From contig NZ_CAJQTX010000007.1 of the NCBI RefSeq assembly GCF_907163085.1, positions 62,001 through 126,000 on the forward strand: DNA of 64,000 bases, read 5' to 3'. The notes beneath the pieces were generated by a model. The model was not told the origin of the DNA and did no database searches. It saw nothing but the letters and a program-made list of their open reading frames with translations. Of the stretch, positions 54,356 through 63,934 are shown piece by piece (position 1 is the stretch's first letter; every line of letters begins with the position of its first letter). Source of the DNA: Candidatus Accumulibacter sp. ACC003. Lineage in GTDB: Bacteria; Pseudomonadota; Gammaproteobacteria; Burkholderiales; Rhodocyclaceae. The position numbers and the translations under genes are program-made.

Positions 54356-56809
54356 ATGGCGCTGATTCTGTCGCTGGCCGGCGGCCTGGCTGGTCGCTCG
54401 CGCTTCCTGACGCGCCTCGCCGGGCGCCTGGTGGCGCGCCAGTTGCGTCGGCTCAAGGGCAAGCCGGTCGAGCGGCAATTGCTGGTCTACGAGTTGCCGG
54501 CAACGCAACTGGCCCTGGCCAACGACCTGCGTGTAGTCGATACCATCCTCAGTGATCGCGCCGGTACTTTTCCGAAGGCGGCGGCGCTCGAGCGCCTGCT
54601 CAGACCCCTGGTCGGTAGCGGTGTTTTTGGCCAGCCCGGCGGCGACGCAGTCAAACAGGCGCGGCGGATCTATGTGCGGGCACTGACGCGGATCCCCGTG
54701 CAGCGCGTCGCGGCGGTGGCCGGCGAATTGACGCGCGCCTACCTCGCCGACTGGCAGCGCGCGGGCCACCCGGTGGCGATCCCCAGCGAAATGTCACGCC
54801 TGACGATCGACATCGTCAGCGTCGCCAGCCTCGGCGCCCGCTTCACCGTCGCCGAGGGGCAGCGCTTCGTCGAGTTGTTCTTCGAGTATCACCGGCGCGT
54901 AAACCCGGTCCTGCTGCTGCTCGCTAGCCAGGATGCGGCCGCGCAGGACGCGCTGGTCGAGCGGATGGGGCTGGTGGCGATCGGCGCCGAGATGCGCGAG
55001 CTGATCCGCCAACGCTTCGTCGCACCGCTGCTCGGCGCTGCCGCCGACGCGCCGCAGGCGCCGTTTGCGGCGGCCTTGCTGGAAGCCGCCGACGCGGGCG
55101 CGCTGCCTGGTCTGTCGTCGGCAGCCAATGCGGCGCGGGCGCGCAGCCGGGAAACGGCGATGCTCGACGAAATCGCGGTGATGCTGCTCGCCGGCCACGA
55201 GACGACGGCGTCGGTCCTCAGCTGGTTGTTGTGGGAGTTGGCTGACGCGCCGACCGAGCAGGATGAGGTGGCGGCGCTGATCGCCACGCCGCCCACCGCC
55301 AGCGGCGACGACGGCGTGGCGCCCGAGCAGACCGTGACCCGGCGTCTCGGCGCACTGATCCAGGAGGCGCTACGCCTCTACCCGCCGATCGCTTTCCTGC
55401 TGCGTGAAGCGACCGAAGCGGTGAGCTTTCGCCAACGACCGATTTGCGCGGGCGGCTTCGTCGTCGTCTCGCCATGGACGATACAGCGCCACCGGGCGCT
55501 ATGGCCGCAGCCCGATCACTTCGATCCGCAGCGCTGGCTGGCCGCCGAGCCGCCGGCAGCGATGGCCGACCGTCTGGCGATGATCCCCTTTGGCTACGGC
55601 CCACGAGTGTGCCCCGGCAAGCGCTTCGCCGAGGCCGAGATGCACGCCATTCTCGGCGAGTTGCTCGGCGCCTGCCGCTTTGCGCGTGGCCGCGGTCGCA
55701 CGCCGCAGCCGCTGGGCAGCCTCACGTCGCGACCCGATTACGACTTTCGCCTGCGCATCACGCCGCGGCGTGCGCCGGTGGCACTGCCGTCGTCGGCGAG
55801 CGCGGCGTGTCCACCGCTGCCCCCGTGTCCGATCACCGGCAGGCCGGCGCGCCGCCGCGTGCACGGCGTGTCGACCCCGGCGCTGCTGGCGATGTGGCGC
55901 GCCGCCGGCGCCGGCGACCTCGCCCACCTCTTTCCCGATGCGCCGCAGGTGGTGCTCTACGAGTCGGATACCGGGCTGTACTTTTTCTCGCCACGGCGTG
56001 CTGGCGACGCCGATTTCTACCAGCGCTTCTATGCGACGCACGCCGCGCACGCGACGCTCAGCGCAGGTTCCGAAGAGCGTCGCGAGTTCGTCGATGCCGC
56101 CCGCCACATTGCCGCCGGTTCGCTGGTGCTCGACGTCGGTTGTGGCAGTGGCGCCTTCCGCGAACACCTGCCGCAGAGCACCTATTGCGGGCTCGACCCC
56201 TTTGCCGTAGCCGGAACGTTTGCCGATGTGATCAAGCAGAGCCTGTCCGAGCACGTCGACGAAGCGCGCGGCCGCTATGACGTGGTGACCGCCTTTCAGG
56301 TCATCGAACACCTCGCCGACCCGCTCGCCTTCGCCAGGCAGTTGCTTGCCCTGCTGCGTCCGGGCGGGACGCTGATCGTCTGCGCGCCGCTGCATCCGTC
56401 ACCCCTGACCGCGATTCCAAATTTCCTGATCAACGCGCCACCACACCACCTCAGCTGGTGGACCGTCGGCGCTTTTCAGGCGCTGGCGCGGGCTATCGAC
56501 GTCGAGGCGGTGGACATCGTCGAGGTGCCGGCGTCGGCGCATGGCGCCGAGGTCACCGTCAACTGGATGAGTCGCTTCTCGTGGCTGCGTGCCGGTCGCG
56601 GCGCCGACGAACGCTATTTTGCCCATCGCTGGGCTTGGCACCTCAACCTGGCGATCAGCTATCTGCTCGCTCGCCTGGCGACGCGTTGGCTGCCGCCACC
56701 CCGCGGTGGCCAGCCGTGCAGCGTCATGCTGGTCGCGCGTTCGCGTCTCGACGGTTCGCTCGACGCGGCGCAGCGGGCGGCCTTTACGCCACCGGGTCAG
56801 CAGCCCTGA
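54356..56809 (+). CDS. Cytochrome P450 - SAM methyltransferase fusion protein
   Basis: A single 817-residue frame. Residues 1 to about 455 are a P450: I-helix motif AGHETTAS (279-286; oxygen-activating Thr), ExxR at 337-340 (EALR), and heme loop FGYGPRVCPG with Cys419 as iron ligand. A linker with CPPLPPCPITG follows, then a class I methyltransferase (about 490-817) with motif I VLDVGCGSG (591-599) and VVTAFQVIEHLADPLAFARQ. Each half looks complete. It lies between a lipid-type glycosyltransferase and ugd. The P450 would hydroxylate and the methyltransferase may then methylate a lipid or glycolipid (inference). No redox partner is adjacent. The junction has no frameshift or repeat suggesting misassembly. 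Confidence 0.88.
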   Translation: MALILSLAGGLAGRSRFLTRLAGRLVARQLRRLKGKPVERQLLVYELPATQLALANDLRVVDTILSDRAGTFPKAAALERLLRPLVGSGVFGQPGGDAVKQARRIYVRALTRIPVQRVAAVAGELTRAYLADWQRAGHPVAIPSEMSRLTIDIVSVASLGARFTVAEGQRFVELFFEYHRRVNPVLLLLASQDAAAQDALVERMGLVAIGAEMRELIRQRFVAPLLGAAADAPQAPFAAALLEAADAGALPGLSSAANAARARSRETAMLDEIAVMLLAGHETTASVLSWLLWELADAPTEQDEVAALIATPPTASGDDGVAPEQTVTRRLGALIQEALRLYPPIAFLLREATEAVSFRQRPICAGGFVVVSPWTIQRHRALWPQPDHFDPQRWLAAEPPAAMADRLAMIPFGYGPRVCPGKRFAEAEMHAILGELLGACRFARGRGRTPQPLGSLTSRPDYDFRLRITPRRAPVALPSSASAACPPLPPCPITGRPARRRVHGVSTPALLAMWRAAGAGDLAHLFPDAPQVVLYESDTGLYFFSPRRAGDADFYQRFYATHAAHATLSAGSEERREFVDAARHIAAGSLVLDVGCGSGAFREHLPQSTYCGLDPFAVAGTFADVIKQSLSEHVDEARGRYDVVTAFQVIEHLADPLAFARQLLALLRPGGTLIVCAPLHPSPLTAIPNFLINAPPHHLSWWTVGAFQALARAIDVEAVDIVEVPASAHGAEVTVNWMSRFSWLRAGRGADERYFAHRWAWHLNLAISYLLARLATRWLPPPRGGQPCSVMLVARSRLDGSLDAAQRAAFTPPGQQP

Positions 56810-56906
56810 GTCGCTGAACGAGCGGCGATTCGGCTGTCCGGATCCTTGCGAACCCGTGCTATTTGCGCACTTGCTTCATGATTCGTCGCACCAGGAGATT
56901 GTTTAA

Positions 56907-58229
56907 ATGAAAGTCACCGTTATCGGCACCGGTTACGTCGGTCTCGTTTCAGGAACGTGTCTGGCCGACGTTGGCAACGACGTCCTTTGTCTCGATGTGG
57001 ACGTCGAGAAGATTCGTATTCTGCAGGCCGGCGGCATCCCGATTTTCGAGCCTGGCCTCGAGGCGATGGTCAGGATAAACGTCGAAGCCGGCCGGCTGCG
57101 CTTCACCACCGACGTCGAAGACGCCGTCGCGCATGGCCTGCTGCAGTTCATCGCCGTCGGCACGCCGCCCGATGAAGATGGTTCGGCCGACCTGCAGTAC
57201 GTCCTGGCGGCGGCGCGCAAGGTCGGCCAGTTCATGAGCGAATACAAGGTGGTGGTCGACAAATCGACGGTGCCGGTGGGCACCGCCGACAAGGTGCGCG
57301 CGGCGATCGCCGAAGAACTTGCGGCGCGCGCGTCGGCGCTCGACTTTAGCGTCGTCTCCAACCCCGAGTTCCTCAAGGAGGGAGCGGCGTTGGAGGACTT
57401 CATGAAGCCCGACCGGATCGTCGTCGGTGCCGAAGACGCGCGGGCGATCGACGTGATGCGCGAACTCTACGCACCCTTCCAGCGCAACCACGATCGCTTG
57501 CTGGTGATGGACGTGCGCAGCGCCGAGCTGACCAAATACGCAGCCAACGCGATGTTGGCGACGCGTATCAGCTTCATGAACGAACTGGCAAACCTCAGCG
57601 AACGTCTGGGCGCCGATATCGAACTGGTGCGCCGAGGGATTGGCTCCGATCCGCGGATTGGCTTCGACTTTCTCTATCCCGGTGCCGGTTACGGCGGCTC
57701 GTGCTTTCCGAAAGACGTGCAGGCGCTGATTCGTACGGCGCGCGCGGCGGGCCAGGAGCTGAAGGTGCTGCAGGCCGTCGAAGACGCCAATCACGCCCAG
57801 AAAAGCGTCCTCACGCAGAAGATCGTCAAACGCCTCGGTGCCGACCTGTCGGGCAAGACCATTGCCCTGTGGGGCCTGGCGTTCAAGCCGAACACCGACG
57901 ACATGCGCGAAGCCGCGAGCCGGGTGCTGATCACCGACCTGCTGGCGCGCGGCGCGCGCGTGCGTGCTTACGACCCGGTGGCCAGCCACGAGGCACAGCG
58001 CATCTTTGCCGGTGAAACGCGAATCGCCTTCGTCAAAACACCGATGACGGCGCTGCAGGGCGCCGACGTGCTGGCCATCGTCACCGAGTGGAAGGAGTTT
58101 CGCGCGCCCGATTTCGCGGCGATCAAGGCGGCGCTCAAGACGCCGGCGATCTTCGATGGCCGCAATCTCTACGACCCGGCCGTGCCTCGCCGGGCCGGGC
58201 TCGAGTACTTTGCGATCGGCCGCTTGTAG
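56907..58229 (+). CDS. ugd: UDP-glucose 6-dehydrogenase
   Basis: A 440-residue enzyme oxidising UDP-glucose to UDP-glucuronate with two NAD+. It has the N-terminal Rossmann motif [51 protein letters not shown], and the catalytic Cys in [16 protein letters not shown]. The C-terminal domain has [23 protein letters not shown] precedes the ATG. It supplies UDP-glucuronate for surface polysaccharide or glycolipid, which fits the glycosyltransferase two genes upstream. Confidence 0.96.
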   Translation: MKVTVIGTGYVGLVSGTCLADVGNDVLCLDVDVEKIRILQAGGIPIFEPGLEAMVRINVEAGRLRFTTDVEDAVAHGLLQFIAVGTPPDEDGSADLQYVLAAARKVGQFMSEYKVVVDKSTVPVGTADKVRAAIAEELAARASALDFSVVSNPEFLKEGAALEDFMKPDRIVVGAEDARAIDVMRELYAPFQRNHDRLLVMDVRSAELTKYAANAMLATRISFMNELANLSERLGADIELVRRGIGSDPRIGFDFLYPGAGYGGSCFPKDVQALIRTARAAGQELKVLQAVEDANHAQKSVLTQKIVKRLGADLSGKTIALWGLAFKPNTDDMREAASRVLITDLLARGARVRAYDPVASHEAQRIFAGETRIAFVKTPMTALQGADVLAIVTEWKEFRAPDFAAIKAALKTPAIFDGRNLYDPAVPRRAGLEYFAIGRL

Positions 58230-58305
58230 AGCGCGTCCGAACGGTGCAGGTCGCGTCCGCGAGTAATGGCGGCTGCCTGCTTCGACACGAACATGGGTGC
58301 TGGAA

Positions 58306-59154
58306 ATGGATTTATTGCTGACTGTCGTATTTGTCGCCGTGCTGACCTTTGTTGGCCTATCGATCATCGGTGCCGTGCGCTGGGCGGCGGCGACGCGCGG
58401 GCTGCGCGCCGGCCTGCAGGCCGCCAGGCAAACGGTCAAGCCGGACCGTTTTGAGGCGCGCGAGCTGCAGCGGCTGCCAGAACCCGTGCAACGCTACTTT
58501 CGCCTGGCGCTGACGGCCGGGCAGCCGATCGTTCGCGGGCTGCGCGTCGAGCATGCCGGGCGCCTCAACATCGGCAAGAGTAGCGACAACTGGAAGCCAT
58601 TTACCTCGGGCCAGCAGGTGTGCACGCGCCGGCCGGGCTTTCTCTGGGACGCACGGGTACGCGTCGCCCCGGGCGTTACGGTGCATGTCCATGATGCCTA
58701 CGTGGCGGGTGAGGGAACGCTTCATCCGGCGCTGCTCGGCTTGTTGCCGCTGGGCAAGCAGCACGGCAAGGGCGCCATCGCCGAGGCCGAGCTGCTGCGC
58801 TACCTGGCCGAAGCCGTCTGCTACCCGACGGCGCTGCTGCCCAGTCAGGGCGTCAGCTGGCAGGCCGTCGACGCGCACTCGGCGACCGCGACGCTGCGCG
58901 ATGGCGAACTCAGCGTGTCTTTGTTGTTCTGCTTCAACGACGCTGGACTGGTCGAGTCGGTGCGCGCCGACGCGCGTCCCTGTCTGCTTGCCGGCCGCTT
59001 TGTCTCGCTGCCGTGGGAAGGGCTGTGGTCGGACCATGAACAGCAGCACGGGATGTGCGTGCCGATGCGTGGCGAGGTTCGCTGGTTGCTGCCAGGGGGG
59101 CCAAAACCGTACTGGCAAGGACGCATCGGACGACTCGACTACGAGTTTTCGTAG
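58306..59154 (+). CDS. DUF6544-like membrane-anchored protein
   Basis: A 282-residue protein with one N-terminal membrane helix (LLLTVVFVAVLTFVGLSIIG) and a beta-rich domain. The blocks LPEPVQRYFRLALTAGQPIV, RGLRVEHAGRLN, FTSGQQVCTRRPGFLWDARV and PALLGLLPLGKQHGKGAIAE recall the DUF6544 (formerly DUF6920) family. The function is unknown. I prefer ATG 58306; GTG 58297 would add three residues. It lies 76 bp after ugd in the same orientation. Confidence 0.75.
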   Translation: MDLLLTVVFVAVLTFVGLSIIGAVRWAAATRGLRAGLQAARQTVKPDRFEARELQRLPEPVQRYFRLALTAGQPIVRGLRVEHAGRLNIGKSSDNWKPFTSGQQVCTRRPGFLWDARVRVAPGVTVHVHDAYVAGEGTLHPALLGLLPLGKQHGKGAIAEAELLRYLAEAVCYPTALLPSQGVSWQAVDAHSATATLRDGELSVSLLFCFNDAGLVESVRADARPCLLAGRFVSLPWEGLWSDHEQQHGMCVPMRGEVRWLLPGGPKPYWQGRIGRLDYEFS

Positions 59155-59181
59155 GCTCTGGCCGCGCGCCGACGAGCCGCG

Positions 59182-60381
59182 TCAGATGGTGCCGGCTTCG
59201 CGCAGGGCGGCGATCGCTGCGGCCGAGTAGCCGAGTCGCTGCAGCGTCTCGTCGGTATGTTCGCCGAGCTTGGGTCCCAGCCATTCGGTACTGCCCGGCG
59301 TTTCCGACAGTTTCGGAACGATGCCCGGGATCTTGAACGCCTTGCCGTCGGGCAGGGTCGCCGTTTCGATCATCTGCCTGGCCAAATACTGCGGGTCGGC
59401 GACCATGTCGGCCGCCGAGAAAACGCGCGACGCCGGGACGTCGGCGGCGGCCAGGGTGCGCAGCACTTCGTTTTCCGGACGCGCGCCAACCCAGCTGTCG
59501 ATGACCGCGTAGAGCTCGTCACGACGCCCGTCGCGGCCGGCGTTGTCGGCCAGTTGCGGGTCATCGGCGAGATCGGTGCGGCCGATGGTGAGCATCAATC
59601 GCTTGAAGATCGCGTCGCCATTGGCGCCGATCGTGACGTGCCTGCCATCCAGCGTCGAGTGCGTGTTCGACGGGGTGATTCCGGGCATGATGTTGCCCGT
59701 GCGTTCGCGAACGAAACCGAAAACGTCGAATTCGGGGAGTAGCGACTCCATCATCGCGAAAACCGCTTCGTACAGCGCGACGTCGACCACCTGCCCCTGG
59801 CCGCCGTTGTGCTCCTTGTGACGCAAGGCCATCAGTGTGCCGATGACACCCCACAGCGCGGCGATCGAGTCACCGATCGAAATGCCGGTCTTGACCGGCG
59901 GTCGGTCGGCGAAGCCGGTCACGTAACGCAGGCCACCCATCGATTCGCCGATCGCGCCAAAGCCGGGTTGTTGCGCCAGCGGCCCGCTCTGGCCAAAGCC
60001 CGACAGGCGCAGCATCACCAGGCCGGGGTTGATCGCCGACAGCTCCGGCCAGCCCAGGCCGAGTTTTTCGAGGACGCCGGGGCGAAAGTTCTCGACCACG
60101 ATGTCGGCTTCGGCAACCAGGCGGTGCACGATCTCGCGACCGGCCGGGTGCTTCAGATTGATCGTCAGCGATTTCTTGTTGCGCGACTGCACGTACCACC
60201 ACAGCGACGTGCCCTGGTAGAGCTTGCGCCACTTGCGCAAGGGGTCGCCGCCATCGGGCGATTCGATCTTGATCACCTCGGCGCCGAATTCGGCCATGAT
60301 GCGCGCCGCGAAGGGGCCGGCAATCAGGCTGCCGAGTTCGATGACCGTCAGGCCGGCCAGGGGTTTTGTCGATGTCGTCAT
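59182..60381 (-). CDS. CaiB/BaiF-family CoA-transferase
   Basis: A 399-residue class III CoA-transferase. Typical parts are LAGLTVIELGSLIAGPFAAR, IKIESPDGGDPLRKW, SRNKKSLTINLKHPAGREIV, ENFRPGVLEKLGLGWPELSA, and GISIGDSIAALWGVIG with the catalytic Asp. The C-terminal part has PASRVFSAADMVADPQYLAR. The acid substrate cannot be told; the family includes succinyl-CoA:mesaconate, formyl-CoA and L-carnitine enzymes. It is the last gene before a terminator downstream of icd, so it has its own promoter or depends on readthrough. Confidence 0.9.
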   Translation of the reverse strand: MTTSTKPLAGLTVIELGSLIAGPFAARIMAEFGAEVIKIESPDGGDPLRKWRKLYQGTSLWWYVQSRNKKSLTINLKHPAGREIVHRLVAEADIVVENFRPGVLEKLGLGWPELSAINPGLVMLRLSGFGQSGPLAQQPGFGAIGESMGGLRYVTGFADRPPVKTGISIGDSIAALWGVIGTLMALRHKEHNGGQGQVVDVALYEAVFAMMESLLPEFDVFGFVRERTGNIMPGITPSNTHSTLDGRHVTIGANGDAIFKRLMLTIGRTDLADDPQLADNAGRDGRRDELYAVIDSWVGARPENEVLRTLAAADVPASRVFSAADMVADPQYLARQMIETATLPDGKAFKIPGIVPKLSETPGSTEWLGPKLGEHTDETLQRLGYSAAAIAALREAGTI

Positions 60382-60433
60382 GGGCGTGAGCCGGAAGGGT
60401 TGGCGCCGGTGCAGAGCGTTCGGCCGGGCAACG

Positions 60434-60459
60434 ACAAAGCCCCCTTGCGGGGGCCTTGT
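60434..60459 (-). terminator. Rho-independent terminator of icd
   Basis: On the minus strand a GCCCCC/GGGGGC stem with a short loop is followed by CTTTGT, starting about 25 bases past the icd stop. Confidence 0.65.
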
Positions 60460-60485
60460 CAGTGTTGCAGGTCGAGCAGCAGCGC

Positions 60486-61715
60486 TTACATGCGCTCGAT
60501 CATCGCGTCGCCGAATGCCGAGCACGAGACTTCGGTGGCGCCTTCCATCAGCCGCGCGAAGTCGTAGGTCACGACCTTGTCGCCGATCGCCGCTTCCATC
60601 GACTTGATGATCAGGTCGGCGGCTTCGAGCCAGCCGAGATGGCGAAGCATCATTTCGGCGGAGAGGATCAACGAACCCGGGTTCACCTTGTCGAGGCCGG
60701 CGTACTTCGGTGCCGTGCCATGCGTCGCTTCGAAGCACGCGTAGAGGTCGGAGATGTTGGCGCCCGGCGCGATGCCGATACCGCCGACCTGTGCGGCCAG
60801 GGCATCGGAAATGTAATCGCCGTTGAGGTTGGTCGTGCAGATCACGTCGTATTCGGCCGGGCGCAGCAGGATCTGCTGCAGGAAGGCGTCGGCGATCGAG
60901 TCCTTGATGATGATCCCGTCGGGGAGCTTGAGCCACGGGCCACCGTCGAGCTCGACGCCACCGAATTCGTTCTTGGCCAGGTCGTACGCCCAGTCACGGA
61001 ACGAGCCTTCGGTGTACTTCATGATGTTGCCCTTGTGCACGATGGTCACCGACTTGCGCTTGTTGGCGATCGCGTACTTGATGGCGGCACGCACCAGCCG
61101 CTCGGTGCCCTCCCTGGAAATCGGCTTGATGCCGATACCCGAGGTTTCCGGGAAGCGGATTTTCTTGACGCCCATTTCGTCCTGCAGAAACTTGATGAGC
61201 TTCTTGGCGGCGTCGGATCCCGACAGAAATTCGATACCGGCGTAGATGTCCTCGGTGTTTTCGCGGAAGATCACCATCTCGGTCTTCGTCGGATCCTTGA
61301 GCGGCGAGGGAACGCCACGGAAGTAGTGGATCGGGCGAACGCACTGGTAGAGATCGAGTTCCTGGCGCAGGGCGACGTTCAGCGAACGAATGCCGCCACC
61401 GACCGGCGTGGTCATCGGGCCCTTGATCGAAACCGAGTATTCCTTGAGCGCGTCGAGCGTCTCGGCCGACAACCACACGTCGGAACCGTACATCTGGGTT
61501 GACTTCTCGCCAGCGTAAACTTCCATCCAGGCGATTTTCTTCTGGCCGCCATAGGCCTTGGCAACCGCCGCGTCGACGACCTTGATCATCACCGGCGTGA
61601 TGTCGATGCCAATGCCGTCGCCTTCGATGAACGGGATGATCGGGTTGTTCGGGATGGCTTCCCCGGGAATGATTTTCTGGCCGCCTTGTGGAACTTTGAT
61701 CAAACTTGCGCTCAT
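60486..61715 (-). CDS. icd: Isocitrate dehydrogenase, NADP-dependent
   Basis: A 409-residue TCA-cycle enzyme making 2-oxoglutarate. It has the Escherichia coli-type sequence: [40 protein letters not shown] with Ser111 in the position of the AceK phosphorylation site, [13 protein letters not shown], and [12 protein letters not shown]. The NADP-binding part has [18 protein letters not shown]. The start is ATG 61715, with TGGAG nine bases upstream. It is divergent from aceK, whose product controls it. Confidence 0.97.
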   Translation of the reverse strand: MSASLIKVPQGGQKIIPGEAIPNNPIIPFIEGDGIGIDITPVMIKVVDAAVAKAYGGQKKIAWMEVYAGEKSTQMYGSDVWLSAETLDALKEYSVSIKGPMTTPVGGGIRSLNVALRQELDLYQCVRPIHYFRGVPSPLKDPTKTEMVIFRENTEDIYAGIEFLSGSDAAKKLIKFLQDEMGVKKIRFPETSGIGIKPISREGTERLVRAAIKYAIANKRKSVTIVHKGNIMKYTEGSFRDWAYDLAKNEFGGVELDGGPWLKLPDGIIIKDSIADAFLQQILLRPAEYDVICTTNLNGDYISDALAAQVGGIGIAPGANISDLYACFEATHGTAPKYAGLDKVNPGSLILSAEMMLRHLGWLEAADLIIKSMEAAIGDKVVTYDFARLMEGATEVSCSAFGDAMIERM

Positions 61716-62015
61716 GCCAACTCCATATAGTGTGGTTTGGTGTAGCCGATGGGTCGGTCGGCACCGGCGCCGGGCAGCGCCTGCGGTGCTTCGGGACCTG
61801 CGCATCGGACGATGCTGGATACGTGGGCACGAAGGATTTGTCTGTAGCAAATTCTCCTGCGGCACCGCCCGCGATTATGCGGTAAAAGCAGGCGCTTGGC
61901 CAGCGCGAGCGCGGGTGTCGGGGCTCGGCCACGTCCGCGAGGGCGGCGTCGGCGCTTGCCTGGCGGCGTTTTTGCGAGGTCGCTTGCGCATGGTGCGGCG
62001 CAGCAGTGGCGATGC

Positions 62016-62021
62016 TACAAT
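62016..62021 (+). promoter_or_regulatory. Candidate -10 element for aceK
   Basis: TACAAT 18 bases upstream of ATG 62039. If used, the GTG at 62006 would lie upstream of the transcript, favouring the later start. Confidence 0.4.
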
Positions 62022-62038
62022 CGCTTCAGTCAGACCTG

Positions 62039-63802
62039 ATGAGCAGCCCAATGGACATCTCCACTGTTGAAAACGTACTCGCTCGACGTATCGCCGAAGC
62101 GATGATCGACGGCTTCAGTCGGCACTATCAACTGATCCGGCGCTACGGCCGGGAAGCCCAGGCGCTCTTCGAAGCCGCCGACTGGAAGGGCGTGCACGTC
62201 GCCGTCCGCGAGCGTATCCGCTCCTACGATGAGCGCGTTACCGAGACCGCCGAGTTGCTGGCTGCCGATTTCGGCGCCGCGTCGATCGACGATGCGACGT
62301 GGCAGCAGCTCAAGCTGCTGTACATCGGCCAGCTGATCAACCACAAACAGCCGGAACTCGCCGAGACCTTCTTCAACTCGGTGTGCTCGAAGATCCTGGC
62401 GCGGACGTATTTCAACAACGACTACATTTTTGCCCGCCCGGCGGTGTCGACCGAGTACCTGCAGGCGTCTCCACCGACCTACCGCAGCTACTATCCGGCG
62501 CAAGGCGGCCTGCGTGCGACGATCAAACAGGTGATCCTTGACTTCGACTGGCAGCGCCCCTTCGAGGACCTCGACCGCGACGTTGACTTCATCATGCGCA
62601 CCTGCCGAGAGCGTCTCGGCGAGTGGCCGGCGGCCGAGGCCAACGCGCAGATCCGCGTTCTGCACTCGGCTTTCTATCGCAACAAGGGCGCCTACGTCTT
62701 CGGCAAGGCGATCAACGGCCATCGCGAGTACCCGTTCGCCGTGCCGGTCCTGCATACGCCGGAAGGTAAGCTGGTGCTCGACACCATCCTGCTCGACAGC
62801 TGGCTGATCAGCGTCTTGTTCTCCTTGTCGCGCGCTTATTTCATGGTCGATATGGAGGTGCCGTCGGGATACGTGCATTTCCTGAGCAGCATCATGCCAG
62901 GCAAGCCGCCGTCGGAGCTGTACACCATGCTCGGCCTTGGTAAGCAGGGAAAGATCCTGTTTTTCCGCGACCTCAAGCAGCATCTTCGCCACTCGCAAGA
63001 CCAGTTCGTCATCGCCCCGGGTATTGCCGGTCTGGTGATGCTGGTGTTCACGCTGCCGTCGTATCCCTACGTTTTCAAGCTGATCAAGGACGTCTTCGGT
63101 GCGTCGAAGGAAATGGATCGCGCCACGGTCAAGCGCAAATACCTGCTGGTCAAGCAGGTGGACCGCGTTGGCCGGATGGCCGACACGCTCGAGTTCTCGC
63201 ATGTGGCCCTACCGAAGGCGCGTTTTTCGGACGAACTGCTCGAAGCCTTCCGCACGCTGGCGCCGTCGCTGATCGAGGAGGACGGCGACGACCTGGTGAT
63301 CAAGCACCTGTACATCGAACGGCGTTTGACGCCGCTGAACATCTACCTGGATTCGGCGACCCCCGAGCAGATCGACCACGCCGTGCATGAGTACGGCAGC
63401 GCCATCCGCGAACTGGCGTGCGCCAACATCTTCCCGGGCGACATGCTGTGGAAGAACTTCGGCGTCACGCGTTACGACCGCGTCGTGTTCTACGACTACG
63501 ACGAAATCGAATACATGACCGACACCAACTTCCGGGTCATTCCGGAAGCGCCGTACCCGGAAATGGAAATGTCCAGCGAGCCCTGGTACTCGGTCGGTCG
63601 GCACGACGTCTTCCCGGAGGAGTTCGCCAGCTTCCTGCTCGGCTCGCCGAAAGTGCGCTCGGCCTTCCTCAAGTACCACCGGGACTTGCTGAACGTGAAG
63701 TTCTGGCAGGGAGCGCAGGAAAAAATCCGCGCCGGCCATGTCGAGGATTTCTTTCCGTACCCCGAAGAGCTGCGGTTCTGCAAGGTCTTCGCCAGCAACT
63801 GA
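62039..63802 (+). CDS. aceK: Isocitrate dehydrogenase kinase/phosphatase
   Basis: A 587-residue bifunctional enzyme that phosphorylates and dephosphorylates Icd, steering isocitrate to the glyoxylate bypass. Family blocks are SYYPAQGGLRATIKQVILDF, PFAVPVLHTPEGKLVLDTIL, the ATP-binding region IAPGIAGLVMLVFTLPSYPY, YVFKLIKDVFGASKEMDR, and IFPGDMLWKNFGVTRYDRVV with YDYDEIEYMTD in the kinase core. Start options are GTG 62006, ATG 62039 and ATG 62051; I choose 62039 because a -10 box lies between the first two. It is next to icd. aceA and aceB are not in the window. Confidence 0.96.
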   Translation: MSSPMDISTVENVLARRIAEAMIDGFSRHYQLIRRYGREAQALFEAADWKGVHVAVRERIRSYDERVTETAELLAADFGAASIDDATWQQLKLLYIGQLINHKQPELAETFFNSVCSKILARTYFNNDYIFARPAVSTEYLQASPPTYRSYYPAQGGLRATIKQVILDFDWQRPFEDLDRDVDFIMRTCRERLGEWPAAEANAQIRVLHSAFYRNKGAYVFGKAINGHREYPFAVPVLHTPEGKLVLDTILLDSWLISVLFSLSRAYFMVDMEVPSGYVHFLSSIMPGKPPSELYTMLGLGKQGKILFFRDLKQHLRHSQDQFVIAPGIAGLVMLVFTLPSYPYVFKLIKDVFGASKEMDRATVKRKYLLVKQVDRVGRMADTLEFSHVALPKARFSDELLEAFRTLAPSLIEEDGDDLVIKHLYIERRLTPLNIYLDSATPEQIDHAVHEYGSAIRELACANIFPGDMLWKNFGVTRYDRVVFYDYDEIEYMTDTNFRVIPEAPYPEMEMSSEPWYSVGRHDVFPEEFASFLLGSPKVRSAFLKYHRDLLNVKFWQGAQEKIRAGHVEDFFPYPEELRFCKVFASN

Positions 63803-63898
63803 GGCCGGCCTTCGTCGCCGCGCCGCTGCGCTACGCGTCGCCAGCGCCAGCGCCTGGCCCGGTCAGGTGCCTGAGCAAGACCACCTTTGACCTTCAGC

Positions 63899-63904
63899 TA
63901 TAAT
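63899..63904 (+). promoter_or_regulatory. Candidate -10 element for the adenosyltransferase gene
   Basis: A perfect TATAAT 31 bases upstream of the ATG. No good -35 box is seen. Confidence 0.45.
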
Positions 63905-63934
63905 CGCGCTTTACCTTCTGTCAGGAACGCGATC

